From positions 105,393,170-105,457,169 of the forward strand of contig CM065801.1 in assembly GCA_033398695.1 (NCBI GenBank): DNA of 64,000 nt, read 5' to 3'. The stretch is from Orobanche coerulescens. Taxonomy: Eukaryota; Streptophyta; Magnoliopsida; Lamiales; Orobanchaceae. Positions 32,536-43,179 of the stretch are shown here, piece after piece. The notes beneath the pieces are model-generated. The model was not told the DNA's origin, did no database searches, and saw nothing but the letters and a program-made list of their open reading frames with translations. Position 1 is the first letter of the stretch. Each line of letters begins with the position of its first letter. The translations under genes and the position numbers were made by a program.

Positions 32536-34873
32536 TGTAACACCCCCAAGTTATTCAAGGTATATTACAGCGCCGTGAGCCCCGCCGTGGGACCCACAAG
32601 GCTAAACATACACGGAACTATAAAACTTGACCGAGAAGGTCTACATACAATGGAAAGAAAGACGATACAAATGGTATTCAAAACCATAACTAATGAAACC
32701 ATATACATCACTGCACAAATCAATACCTCGGCAACACAGGCCGGAACATCAAGGAAACTGAAATACAATACTCGAGTATTTAAAATCCATTCCAGTACAA
32801 CAACACTGAATGGAGGAATCCAAAAAGATAACCGGAGACAAGACACAATATCACACTTGCCCATCATCTTCATGCCGACCCGATACCCGCATGTCCGCTC
32901 TCTTGGAACCTGAAATACATAAAAAGTATTTCCCCCATAAAGGGGTTAGCCGTTGAATAGCTAGTGCAAGTATATCAAGTATGAAACACAATACTCCTCG
33001 ACAATAAAGTAAATGTAACCGTCAATTCATCAATTCAAGACTAGTATTCCAGAATAACTAAATCTCATAGTGTCACACCAAGACGTATGTGAATGCCGTA
33101 GAAACGGTTCGTTCATATCATCCGTCAATACATGTATGAATGCCGTAGAAACGGTTCGTTCATATCATGCCATCAATACATATATGAATGCCGTAAAAAC
33201 GGTTCGTTCATATTATGCCATCAATATATCTATGAATGCCGTAAAAACGGTTCGTTCATATCATACCATCAATATTTCTTACTTTCAAAGTCGAGAACGT
33301 ACAATCATAATTATATACTTGCCTTGAATAGTCGACGACGCAACAAATGGAATGGAAAGTCACCAACGAATGCTAGGAACCATCGAAACCGAACCTAACG
33401 ATTCGAAGAATACACTCATAACAGATTCTAAACGAATACGGAATTGGAATATGCCCGGACACCCGCCTACGATTCATGTATATTCGTATAAAAACGACAA
33501 CGAGGGCGGACCACAACCAAACCCTCTCGATTTCGTAAAAATCACGAAATATACCATGAATCCATAGGGAAACTAAGAGTACCAACAGGATTAATCATAT
33601 TCATCATGAATTACTCACTAAAACCGAATGAATCGGACAAAAACGCGAAAATCCCCAAATCTCCCCAAAAGTAAGGTTCTAAAGATCTAACTTTGATTCG
33701 CTGGATCGAAGGATGTTATAAGATGATTGATCGGTGATATAAACTCAGAAACTTCATGGATTTGTTGTTTAACAACATGGCTTTATCTCCTTCAAAGCTC
33801 CATCCGCGGACCGAAGAGAAAAGAAATGAAAAATGAATGAAAAGTGGCTGCTCTGTCATTTATATACTGGGCCGGAACTAGCGTGCGCTAGCCTTCCTGG
33901 ACTAGCGTGCGCTATCGGCCAGTATCGGCCCAGCACTCTCGGCCATGGCCCGCACGACCCGGCACCACCGACCAATTCTGCCGACCATGACTTGTCCGCC
34001 CGACTCCCGCTAGCGTGCGCTACGGCCGGAAGCCTGCGCGCGCTAGCCGACCTGTCCATTAGCCTCTGGACTAACAAACTCATCCCGGTAACGTACGCTA
34101 GTTGGCCGACAGTGTGCGCTACCCCTGCCGGTTAGCGTGCGCCACGACCGACAGTAGCGTGCGCTACCTGCCGATCCTACCCGAGTCCAGAACCTCAGAA
34201 TCCCTCTGCCCAGGCCCGATAATGTACATTGGGCTGACTTGATAGCGTGCGCTACACTGCCGAGCTAGCGCGCGCAGCGTCCTGGCCGTAGCGTGCGCTA
34301 CGCCGGTTCCTGCCGTGCCTACTCGGCCAGTTCCCAGCACTTCCGATAGTGCCGCACCGGTCCGGCCAGCTGCTCAGCCGCCACGACCTAACGCCTCGAT
34401 TTCTAAAAACGCACGAAACGAACACGACGAAAAGTTCGCGGACGACATCAACGACTCGAAATGAAAACTTAATGCAATAATTAATCATACGCGACCAAGA
34501 AAAGGGTCGAGACAACAAATACAGATACGGATACCCATAACTTTGGGTAAATTACAAAATGGCCCAAAACGCCCGGAAATCACGATACATGATCGAATAA
34601 CCAACCCGAAGTTCATAACACGTCTAACGAAGTTAAACAGACTTACAGGAAACTCGAAATAGCAGTTTCGAACGAGATTCGCAAGAATCGACTCAAGAGC
34701 GGAAAAGTCGCTAAAAAGCACGGAACTCAACAAAACGACTCCGAAACGAACTCGGATGTCAAAAAGTGTAGAATTAATCATTCTCAGGATGACGAAACGG
34801 TCCCAAGCAAGTCGTAAAAACGGACTTTCGCCAAAAAGAAAAATTACCGGAAATTGAATTTGCGGATATTACA
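32536..34873 (-). repeat. 5' A LTR of composite A2
   Basis: 2338 bp, matching 25902-28239 with few substitutions. The hairpin repeat array is at 33089-33280 and the dyad array at 33879-34300. The minus-strand TATA box (GTATATAA) is at 33859-33866. Confidence 0.92.
33879..34300 (-). promoter_or_regulatory. TAGCGTGCGCTA dyad array (5' A LTR)
   Basis: Copies start at 33879, 33903, 34011, 34034, 34089, 34110, 34133, 34155, 34243, 34265 and 34289. Adjacent spacings within clusters are 24, 23, 21, 23, 22, 22 and 24 bp. The nearest copy is about 13 bp upstream of the minus-strand TATA box. Confidence 0.85.
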
Positions 34874-34878
34874 TCGTC

Positions 34879-35595
34879 TTATTCCGCAATTGTTTGATCC
34901 TCCTTTCAAGTATCCGTAAGGGGCGCTCCTCATACGAATGATCCTCCGCTAAATCGAGCTCATTGAACTTGAAGTACATGACTCAGATCAGCAACGTATT
35001 TCCTTAACTGGGAGGCATGGAACACGTTATGAATCCGGCTCAGGGCCGGTGGTAAAGCCAGGCGATAGGCTAAATCGCCTACTCGTTCCAAAACCTCAAA
35101 TGTCCCGATATACCTCGGACTCAGCTTGCCTCTCTTCCCAAAACGAAAAACTCCTCGAGTAGGGGACACCTTCATTAGTACATGGTTGCCGACCTCGAAC
35201 TCAAGCGGTCGCCGGCGGTTGTCTGCGTAGGACTTCTGTCGGCTTTGAGCCGCCAACAAACGACTCCTAATCAGAGCGATCTTCTCACGGGATGCTAACA
35301 ACATATCAGGTTCCGTACCCAAGGTTTCAGATGGATCGTCACAACACAGAGGGGATCTACAACGACGGCCATACAACTCTTCATAAGGTGCCATCTGAAT
35401 CGAAGTGTGCCAGCTATTATTATAAGTGAATTCCACCAAAGGTAGTTGGGCCTCCCAATCATCCTTCCAATCGAGAACGCATGCCCTCAGCATATCCTCT
35501 AATGTTTGGATAGTCCTCTCAGTCTGACCATCCGTCTGCGGGTGGAATGCTGTGCTGAAGTTCAATTGCGTACCCATCACACGATGAACTTCCAA
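34879..35595 (-). pseudogene. pol: Element B integrase C-terminal half and start of chromodomain
   Basis: It continues the polyprotein in another frame after a frameshift near 35585. Contains FHPQTDGQTERTIQ with the third catalytic residue (Glu), LPLVEFTYNNSWHTSI, the GKLSPRYIGTFEVLERVGD GPY/F-type module and NVFHASQLRKYV. The frame reaches a stop at 34960-34962; one base away the reading continues as EDHSYEERPLRILERRIKQL up to the A2 insertion at 34878. So integrase is complete in content but broken by two frameshifts. Confidence 0.88.
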
Positions 35596-38500
35596 AAATG
35601 TGACACGAATCGCCCGTCACGATCTGATACAATACTCTTAGGGGTACCATGTAACCTTACAATTTCTTTGATAAATAGTTGGGCCAATCTCTCGGGTCCC
35701 CAAGTGTCTTTAATCTCCAAAAAGTAGGCTGATTTGGTCAGACGATCCACAATCACCCAAATCGCATTCATCCCTCGACGACTCATCGGCAAGCTGGTGA
35801 TAAAATCCATCGATATGTCCTCCCATTTCCACTCGGGAATTGGAAGCGTTTTCAGCATCCCTGCGGGTCGCTGGTGCTCAATCTTAACATGTTGACAGGT
35901 TAGACACCTCGAAACGAACTCCGCAACTTCACGTTTCATACTTCCCCACCAATAATATTGTTTCAAATCCTTATACATTTTTCTAGACCCTGGGTGGATA
36001 GAGTACGGGGTAGCATGAGCTTCTCTCAGGATAGAATTCCTTAATTCGTCGTATGCGGGTACACAAACTCGGTTCCTGAAGCGTATCAATCCATCCTCGT
36101 GTATCACAAAGCCAGGAGCTTTCCCTTGAGTTATTTCATCGCGAACTCGAGATAAGAATGGGTCCGTAACTTGCTTCGATCTAATTATATCCTCAAGGGA
36201 CGATGAAATCTCAAGTGTACAGAGTTGTCCTTGAATATGCTGTAACCAGACTTCAATTTCCGGCCTCACCAATTCTAACTGCAATTCCCTCTGAGTTGTT
36301 AGGCGGGCAAGCATCTGTTCCTGTACTGTTTTACGACTAAAAACGTCAGCAACTGCATTTGCTTTGCCCGGATGATAAAGGATCTTGATATCATAGTCTT
36401 TGATGAGTTCTAGCCACCTTCTCTGCCTCATTTTTAACTCCTTCTGAGTAAAAATGTACTTGAGGCTCTTGTGATCAGTAAAAATCTGACAGGTAACTCC
36501 ATACAGATAATGACGCCAGATTTTTAAAGCAAACACCACGGCTGCGAGCTCTAAATCGTGGGTGGGGTAGTTGACCTCGTAAGGTCGTAGCTGTCTCAAT
36601 GCATAGGAGATCACCTTTCCGTTCTGCATTAGTACACACCCAAGGCCCTGTTTAGATGCGTCACTATACACTACAAACCCTTCCGTTCCTTTCGGTAGGA
36701 CTAAAATAGGTGCCGAAATCAAACGACTCTTAAGTTCATCAAAACTCCTCTGACATGCCTCTGACCATAAATACCTCTTATCCTTCCTCAGCAAATTAGT
36801 CATTGGTTGGGCAATTTTGAAAAAACCTTCCACGAACCATCGGTAATAACCTGCTAGTCGCAAGAAACTGCGTACTTCCTTAACGTTCTTTGGTGGTAAC
36901 CAGTCTCGGATAGCTTCTGTCTTCTGTGGGTATACTCGCACCCCATCAGCTGATATCACATGTCCGAGAAAGATAACTTCATTTATCCAGAACTCACATT
37001 TAGAAAACTTTCCATAAAGCTGCTCCCGCCTTAACGCCTCGAGAACCAGATGGAGATGACGCTCGTGCTCTTCATGGTTACGAGAATAGATCAGAATGTC
37101 GTCAATAAAAATGACTACAAAGCGATCCAGATAATTAATAAGGACCCGATTCATCAGTTCCATGAATACTGCCGGTGCATTTGTCAGTCCAAAAGGCATC
37201 ACTACGAACTCATAATGTCCATAGCGAGTACGAAAAGCGGTCTTCGAAATATCAGACTCACGAATCCTCAATTGATGGTAACCAGACCTCAAGTCGATCT
37301 TAGAAAACACAGCAGCCCCCTGAAGCTGATCCAATAAATCGTCAATACGCGGCAATGGATATTTGTTCTTAATGGTTACCCTGTTCAGCTCACGATAATC
37401 AATACACAGACGTAGGGATCCGTCCTTCTTCCGTACAAATAGTACTGGTGCTCCCCAAGGGGACGCGCTAGGTCTAATGTATCCCTTCTCGGTCAAATCC
37501 TCAAGTTGGCTCTTCAGCTCCTGCATCTCAGTCGGAGCCATACGATACAGTGCTTTTGAAAGCGGGGACGTATCAGGCTCTAGTTCAATATTGAATTCTA
37601 CATCACGATGTGGAGGTAAGCCTGGAAACTCATCTGGAAATACGTCTGGGTAGTCTCGGACTACCGGAATATTGATCAATTCAACTGGTCGATCCATTGT
37701 CTTGGTCATGTAACACCAATAGCCAATACATCCTTGATTAAGCAGTTTCACTGTTTTCATAGCAATGATGATTCTCCCGGAATGGCTGGGATTGTCACCC
37801 TGGAAGGTACACTCAACACCATCGTCAGATGTGACGGTCACTGTTCGCTTGCGGACACTAATTATGGCATCATGACGGTCCATCCAATCGATACCCAAGA
37901 TAATATCATCTTTAGGTAAATCGACCACAATTAAATTTGACAACCACTCACGGTCGTTCATACGAATCGAGCAGTCCTGAACTTCACGATTCCCAACAAT
38001 TATTCTACCATCACGTAGTCCAATTATATAAGGTTCACAATTGATAACATGCTCTAATTGTAAACGACTCAAACAGGAAACATATAAAAAGGAGTGTGAA
38101 GCACCAGTATCAAAAAGAACACAGACAGACTGAGATTGGATCTCGAGAGTACCTGCAATCATGCTCGCTTCGGGATCTTCAGCCTTCTTCATCTCGTAGA
38201 CTCTGGGTTTTGCAGCCCCGGCGCCAGAGGTACCAGCTTGATTTCCACGCCCCATTCCTTTGTTTGCCACGGTAGTCTGATAAGAAGCGGACGGAGGTAC
38301 ACGGTCCTTAACTGAAGACTGTACTGGAGCATGAGGTGCCGTGGGAGTACGTCCTGGTCCACTCCTGCAATAACAGGCACGATGTCCATTTTTCCCACAA
38401 GTATGGCATGACACGGCTGACCTTGGGCATTTTGAATTGATGTGCCCCTGGTCTCCACAGTTATAGCACACAACAGATAGGCTGACCGCTCGAGGTTGCG

Positions 38501-39449
38501 ACCCAGTTGGCTTCGGCGCCGTAGGTTGCCGTTCAGAAGGATTTGGCACTAGTTGGGGTCTCTTAAATGTTCCCCGATTGCTGTCTGACTGGTTCTGGTT
38601 CCTGAATTTCTTGTTGTTAGACTGCGGTTGCTTCTTGGAAATTTCTTTCACAGTCAATTCGTACTCCAGAGCCTTCTCAATGAACTCCGGTAGGGTCATA
38701 CAATGATGGTTCAACAGCTGCATTCTCATTCGGGGTTTAAGCCTTTTGAGAAAGTATTTGATCTTATCTGTCTCCGTTTGGACAATCGTCGCGGCAAAAG
38801 GAAGAAGTGCCTGGAATTTCTCGGCGATAGATAGTACGTCATCATCTTCGGACGGGTTCGGGTTCAGCAATTCTGATAGTTTGGCCTCGTGGAGAGGACC
38901 CGGATAGTAACGGTCTAGCATGAGATTTTTAAATTCCTCCCAAGTACATACGCCATCAGCTGGCCTCACCGAAAGCCACCAAGTGTGGGCGCCCTTGACC
39001 AAGTAGTAAGCTGCTACGGAGACGCGATTCTCTGCTGGACAGTTTACCATATCGAACAATTTCTCGAAATGTTTGATCCAATGTACGATATCAGCCGTCT
39101 CAGAGGAACCTTCAAAAATCGAGGGTCGCTGGCGAGAGATGTCGCTGATGATCGGACTCACCGGTCCGCCATGTACAGGGGGTGGCCCCGATCTTTGGTC
39201 GATGTGACTCTGCATAGTTTCCATTAACTGAACCATTTGGGTCATCTGAGCCATCATGCCCTGCATCACAGTGTAAGGATCGACATGAGCATCCTCGCGT
39301 CCAGTGTGGTGCGATTGATCCCTAGAAGGCGAATCACTGCCCGCAGAACTATGCTCTGCATTCGCTCGCCTGTTGGCTCGTGGTATCGGGATTCGGCCCC
39401 TTCCGCGGCCTCGTCCCCCTCTGCCACGGCCTCTCAAATTTCTTTCCAT
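35577..39449 (-). CDS. gag-pol: Tekay-lineage Gag-Pol polyprotein (element B), nearly intact to mid-integrase
   Basis: One open frame of about 1290 codons. The start chosen is the ATG at 39449 ([11 protein letters not shown]), after which an RG-rich basic N-terminus follows; an upstream ATG at 39512 is in frame. Gag capsid: [13 protein letters not shown] to [15 protein letters not shown]. Two zinc knuckles: [14 protein letters not shown] (38427-38468) and [14 protein letters not shown] (38367-38408). Protease: FDTGAS (about 38098-38112). RT: FIDD near 37095-37105. RNase [16 protein letters not shown] and [10 protein letters not shown]. Integrase: HHCC module, MDFITS and IVSDRDGRF, holding the first two catalytic Asp residues. 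The frame ends at a frameshift before the catalytic Glu. Having both gag and pol in one frame and a chromodomain tail fits the Tekay/Del lineage. Confidence 0.93.
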   Translation of the reverse strand: MERNLRGRGRGGRGRGRGRIPIPRANRRANAEHSSAGSDSPSRDQSHHTGREDAHVDPYTVMQGMMAQMTQMVQLMETMQSHIDQRSGPPPVHGGPVSPIISDISRQRPSIFEGSSETADIVHWIKHFEKLFDMVNCPAENRVSVAAYYLVKGAHTWWLSVRPADGVCTWEEFKNLMLDRYYPGPLHEAKLSELLNPNPSEDDDVLSIAEKFQALLPFAATIVQTETDKIKYFLKRLKPRMRMQLLNHHCMTLPEFIEKALEYELTVKEISKKQPQSNNKKFRNQNQSDSNRGTFKRPQLVPNPSERQPTAPKPTGSQPRAVSLSVVCYNCGDQGHINSKCPRSAVSCHTCGKNGHRACYCRSGPGRTPTAPHAPVQSSVKDRVPPSASYQTTVANKGMGRGNQAGTSGAGAAKPRVYEMKKAEDPEASMIAGTLEIQSQSVCVLFDTGASHSFLYVSCLSRLQLEHVINCEPYIIGLRDGRIIVGNREVQDCSIRMNDREWLSNLIVVDLPKDDIILGIDWMDRHDAIISVRKRTVTVTSDDGVECTFQGDNPSHSGRIIIAMKTVKLLNQGCIGYWCYMTKTMDRPVELINIPVVRDYPDVFPDEFPGLPPHRDVEFNIELEPDTSPLSKALYRMAPTEMQELKSQLEDLTEKGYIRPSASPWGAPVLFVRKKDGSLRLCIDYRELNRVTIKNKYPLPRIDDLLDQLQGAAVFSKIDLRSGYHQLRIRESDISKTAFRTRYGHYEFVVMPFGLTNAPAVFMELMNRVLINYLDRFVVIFIDDILIYSRNHEEHERHLHLVLEALRREQLYGKFSKCEFWINEVIFLGHVISADGVRVYPQKTEAIRDWLPPKNVKEVRSFLRLAGYYRWFVEGFFKIAQPMTNLLRKDKRYLWSEACQRSFDELKSRLISAPILVLPKGTEGFVVYSDASKQGLGCVLMQNGKVISYALRQLRPYEVNYPTHDLELAAVVFALKIWRHYLYGVTCQIFTDHKSLKYIFTQKELKMRQRRWLELIKDYDIKILYHPGKANAVADVFSRKTVQEQMLARLTTQRELQLELVRPEIEVWLQHIQGQLCTLEISSSLEDIIRSKQVTDPFLSRVRDEITQGKAPGFVIHEDGLIRFRNRVCVPAYDELRNSILREAHATPYSIHPGSRKMYKDLKQYYWWGSMKREVAEFVSRCLTCQHVKIEHQRPAGMLKTLPIPEWKWEDISMDFITSLPMSRRGMNAIWVIVDRLTKSAYFLEIKDTWGPERLAQLFIKEIVRLHGTPKSIVSDRDGRFVSHFWKFIV

Positions 39450-39895
39450 ACTGAAAGATTCAATTCGTAAAGATAACCGTAAGTACAGTTCATGATACCA
39501 ATCAGAATTCATGCTAAGTTAATGGCAGTAAGAAATTACATATTCAGGAAAACAGTTCGTAATGAGTTATCGTCACTATGAGGGTCACACAGAATATCAT
39601 ATCGACGTTTGAGTCGAATGATTTCAATCATGTAATCAATCCAGAATTTTTATTTGTATCATCAATCAGATAATTCCTGCCACAAACCCTTAAAATGCCA
39701 AGATCAACAAAGAGATCCATTCAGATATTAATATCATGTCAGTAATTTAATCATGGTTCATAAAGTACGTACCACATTTGGCTCGTAGGATCAGGCGCTC
39801 GCACGGGTCACACGTGACACGAAGGTCTCTTGATACTAGTTCAATACACAAAGACTAAAAAAAAAAATGACAGTTTGCTCTCTGATACCATCTTC
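39450..39895 (-). other. 5' leader and primer-binding site of element B
   Basis: Between the 5' LTR and the gag ATG. The primer site TGGTATCAGAG (minus strand, 39880-39890) lies five bases from the LTR and matches the initiator-Met tRNA type. No other structure is seen. Confidence 0.75.
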
Positions 39896-41269
39896 CGTAA
39901 CACCCCAATAAGGCGGCTATTACAGTGCCGGGGACCCCACACTGGGAACCACCAGGCGATATCCAAAGTACAGATTAAATACAAAATACATGTGATACCG
40001 AACCACAAAACATAGTACTTACTCCGATTTGGAGTTTACAATAGTATGGCCTACGGCCTTATTATACACAGGATCCAAAACATAAGTATAATCCATATGG
40101 AGATGGAATATACCTTAAATAACAATACATTTGTTCATATTTAAATAAAGCGGAAAGATAACATTACACGGTACGAACATGACCGGACTCAAAAGACTTG
40201 TGGCCCCCGAACTAGTATCCTTCGAACCATTCGTCATCACCCTGATCTTCCCGTGCCTTGCCCTTTCCTCGACCTAAAATACAAGACAAGTATTTTGCCC
40301 AACACAGGGTCAGATATACATGATAAATGATTCTCAAGATATTATACAATTCACATATATAAGATTTCAAGGATAACAACCCGACTAACGAACATACCCC
40401 TCGGGCGTATGAACGCTTAGTCACAAAACATCGAACACATCCAAATATAAGAATGGACTATGAACGACTAAGATAGTACGGCTCAAGATGGACATCACAG
40501 TACGCCCGATCCGAATATGTGTCAGTGCACATGTCCACACCGTATACGGAATCCAGGATATACGTGGGACAATGTACCTAATTAGCCTCAACGAACTACG
40601 TCTCGTGTGCACAGCCTTTCACGGAAAATATTCACGCATGACTATATATGTGCCCGGCTAAAAATCCTACACAATATCCAATCGGAACGTAGATATGACT
40701 CCGGATATGTCACGATGCAACATGACAACGAATTCAATAATTCACAAATCCGATTAAAGATCGAGGACTCACCGAAATGACAATAAGGTCAACGATATCA
40801 AGGGTTCGAAAGTGACGAACCTGGGAATATAATCCCACGATGAAAACGGGACATCGTTAAGAACAACCTCAAATCACAAGATACAAGTTTATAAGTGTTT
40901 CATATACACAAAATGCATAATCATCATAAGAATCCACACATCATTATAACCAAGCAAGATAACTTGCCTCAATACGGAGGCGAGAATAGTCCTTCCTTCT
41001 CAAACGAACGAACGGCCCTCAATTCAAAATCGGTTACTCGAACAATCAACCTTGAATGAAGTATATTTTACTCAATGATACGTTCACATGATCATCTATA
41101 CCAAATTTTAACGAGACAACATCCTAATTCCCATTTGAGTCGTTCAACTTTAAGATATTGAAGTGTTACTCCAAGAACCTTATTCAATACCATTCTCTTC
41201 TTACGATTGATTACAAGATATTACCAAATGTTTGTTGGATTAAGAATCGTTCCATAATGTGTTAAACAA

Positions 41270-41340
41270 TAATCTCCTATCCTTTAAACTTATGATTTTA
41301 CTTTGAGATGTTCTTGATAAGTTTAAAGGATAGGAGATTA
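41270..41340. repeat. Perfect 24-bp inverted repeat (foldback filler) at a deletion junction
   Basis: Left arm 41270-41293 and right arm 41317-41340 are exact reverse complements (left arm begins TAATCTCCTATCC); the loop is 23 bp. Comparison with the 3' LTR shows the right half is an inverted copy of 24470-24516, joined to the sequence homologous to 24954 onwards. Confidence 0.9.
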
Positions 41341-41667
41341 TACTTAATCACTATCACTATAATTACGAGATTATAGGGTTAAATCGTATAACTTACCTTC
41401 AGAATTGAAGAACAATACACCAAAACCACAGGAACACAATCTAAGCTTCAAGAATAACTCCAACTCCCAATCAACAAGCTCCAAAATCAAAATGTAAAGC
41501 TCAAACATAAGTTGGAAGAAGGTAATTTTGATCTAGGGATGAAGGGGGATGATTATATGGGTGAAAAATTAGAGGTTGGACGTGCAAAATGAAAGACACA
41601 ACCTGTCTTTTTATAACAAAGATTCGTTAAATGCGTTATCACAAGAGGATAACGTCGTTACTTGACT

Positions 41668-41951
41668 TTACGTACGCTACGCAAAAAGGGTTACGTACGT
41701 AAGCTAAGTCCAGAGGTTGCTGGACTGAAATATGAACATCATTACGTACGTTACCGCTTGAAGCATTACGTACGTAATGTAGGTCAACTAGGTTGCCTCC
41801 AAAAGATAAGATATTCGAATCCCGTCCGGCCCCACACGCCGAAAGTTGAGATCAGATACGATTACACTAGTTACGTACGTAACAGGTGCCTCTTTACGTA
41901 CGTAAAGGCCTTAAAATAACGTACGTTATGCCTAAGGATTAGCGTACGTTA
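41668..41951 (-). promoter_or_regulatory. TTACGTACGTAA dyad array in the B 5' LTR
   Basis: Equivalent of 25276-25559 in the 3' LTR, with its own base changes; for example the copy near 41895 is a perfect TTACGTACGTAA where the 3' LTR has TTACGTATGTAA. Confidence 0.8.
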
Positions 41952-42151
41952 GGCTCAGGTTTAATAGCTCAAAAATGTACTTATCTATACAATGTTGAGA
42001 ATTCAATCATAGTGCGAGTGATCGTTATTATTATGTCTATTTATGATATATTCCAACATCAATAAACATTACACAAATGCAACAAGACTACAACAGTATT
42101 GAATTATCCGAATAATACAACAGTAAGTAAGAATTTTCGTCGGATATTACA

Positions 42152-42967
42152 CCTTCTATCCTTAAATACCAAGATGGACTCATTGCTAAATAGGAAAGAA
42201 CCCTCGCCACGACCTTCATCTTTAAAGATGCCTCTTGGCATGACTGACTTCATACAGAAGGTGGAGGAGCAACTAGCACAGACCATTGGTGCTGGCAAAA
42301 AGGGGGAAAAATGAGAACAAAATAGAAGCATGAGGCACTTTCCTTGGTCCCCAAAAGTACACCTTAAACCATCCACTACCCAGAAGTTGGTGGCTCAAGC
42401 TCTCATAAGAGAAAAAGTACAGCTGCACCTGAAGCTAAGAAAAAAAGAACAAGGCAAGATCCAGAAGTGCCTCTGTGCTGGGAAGGTAACGAGCTCTATT
42501 ATGTTGAGGAATTTATTCCAGAGGAAGCTGGATACAAATGGGGGATTACCAAGAAGCAATTTATTGAAAAATATTACATTTGGGAAATCCTCCCAGACCC
42601 TGACTGCATTCCTCAACAAATGTTCATTGACTACGTGGAGATCAATTGGCCAAATCTGTGGGAGATTCTGAAAAATATTGCTGAAGAGGATTTCAATGCA
42701 TATCCTAGAATTCCTGATTTCGGACCACAGGACCCTCCAATTGATTTAAATGGACAATTGGATGATGAAGCACTTCAGAGGGAGAAAAAGGCTCTATGCA
42801 TTAAGAACAAGTACACCTCCACTGAAGATCAAAGATTTGCTTCCAACACAGTCAAGAAGAATTGTGGGCTAATCCTAATTGTTGAAAGGCCCACTGGAGC
42901 AAAACCTTTGAAAGCTGTCCCTCCAGCAAGGACCAGAGGAAGAGGAAGAGGAAGAGGGAGATTTTAA
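42152..42967 (+). pseudogene. ORF of the non-autonomous Copia-like element, part 2 (basic/RGG C-terminus)
   Basis: Continues part 1 in frame through MDSLLNRKEPSPRPSSLKMP to a TGA near 42312, then resumes in another frame. It reaches a basic nuclear-localisation-like segment (HKRKSTAAPEAKKKRTRQ, about 42402-42455) and an intact stretch to 42967. The core (WEGNELYYVEEFIPEEAGYK, YIWEILPDPDCIPQQMF) is Trp/Tyr/Glu-rich and unfamiliar. The C-terminus [11 protein letters not shown] is a short RG-rich tail as in RNA-binding proteins. It lies upstream of a Copia-type polypurine tract and LTR, so it is cargo or an extra ORF of that element. Function unknown. Confidence 0.6.
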
Positions 42968-43179
42968 GTTTTTTCAATCACTTGTAATTTTTTTTTGTAA
43001 TATTTCATTAAAGACTGTACTGTAATGTAACCTCAAAAATGTATTACAGTCGACTTGAATGACAATCACTAGTTGTCTCAAACAGACTAAAGTCTTTACA
43101 TTTTAGTATTTTACTTGTCAGTATGATGATTTATTACATTTGATCTTTAGGTCTTGCCATCATCAAAATAGGGGGAATT
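42968..43179 (+). other. 3' untranslated part and polypurine tract of the Copia-like element
   Basis: AT-rich; contains CATCATCAAAATAGGGGGAA (ending about 43177), the form of polypurine tract usual in large Copia elements, directly before the LTR. Confidence 0.65.

Larger units (their letters stand above)
25902..34873 (-). mobile_element. Composite three-LTR Tekay-like element A2 (A-LTR / C-LTR / A-LTR)
   Basis: Two A LTRs of identical length, 2338 bp (25902-28239 and 32536-34873), bound the unit. A perfect TSD TCGTC flanks it at 25897-25901 and 34874-34878. Read 5' to 3' on the minus strand: A LTR, primer site, 0.5 kb, hairpin and polypurine tract, C LTR (32005 to 30503), a second primer site, 2.3 kb, hairpin and polypurine tract, A LTR. 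No gag or pol is present. The A LTRs differ at only a few sites by eye, making this a young insertion. It interrupts the chromodomain codons of element B. Confidence 0.88.
23095..42151 (-). mobile_element. Tekay/Del-lineage chromovirus B
   Basis: Minus-strand element with 5' LTR 39896-42151, primer site 39880-39890, gag-pol 34879-39449, chromodomain end 25793-25901, polypurine tract 25759-25775 and 3' LTR 23095-25758. Composite element A2 is inserted in the chromodomain. TSD is CCTGC (23090-23094) against CCTTC (42152-42156), one mismatch. The terminal dinucleotide of the 5' LTR has decayed from TG to CG. Apart from the A2 insertion and a few frameshifts it is nearly complete, and it could have supplied proteins to the gag-pol-less Tekay-like elements in this window. 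Confidence 0.9.
39896..42151 (-). repeat. 5' LTR of element B, with deletion scar
   Basis: 2256 bp. Its dinucleotide end has mutated to CG at 39896. It matches 23095-25758 except that about 460 bp are missing, and at the break there is an inverted 47-bp copy of the adjacent sequence (41270-41340). The dyad array is at 41668-41951. Confidence 0.9.
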
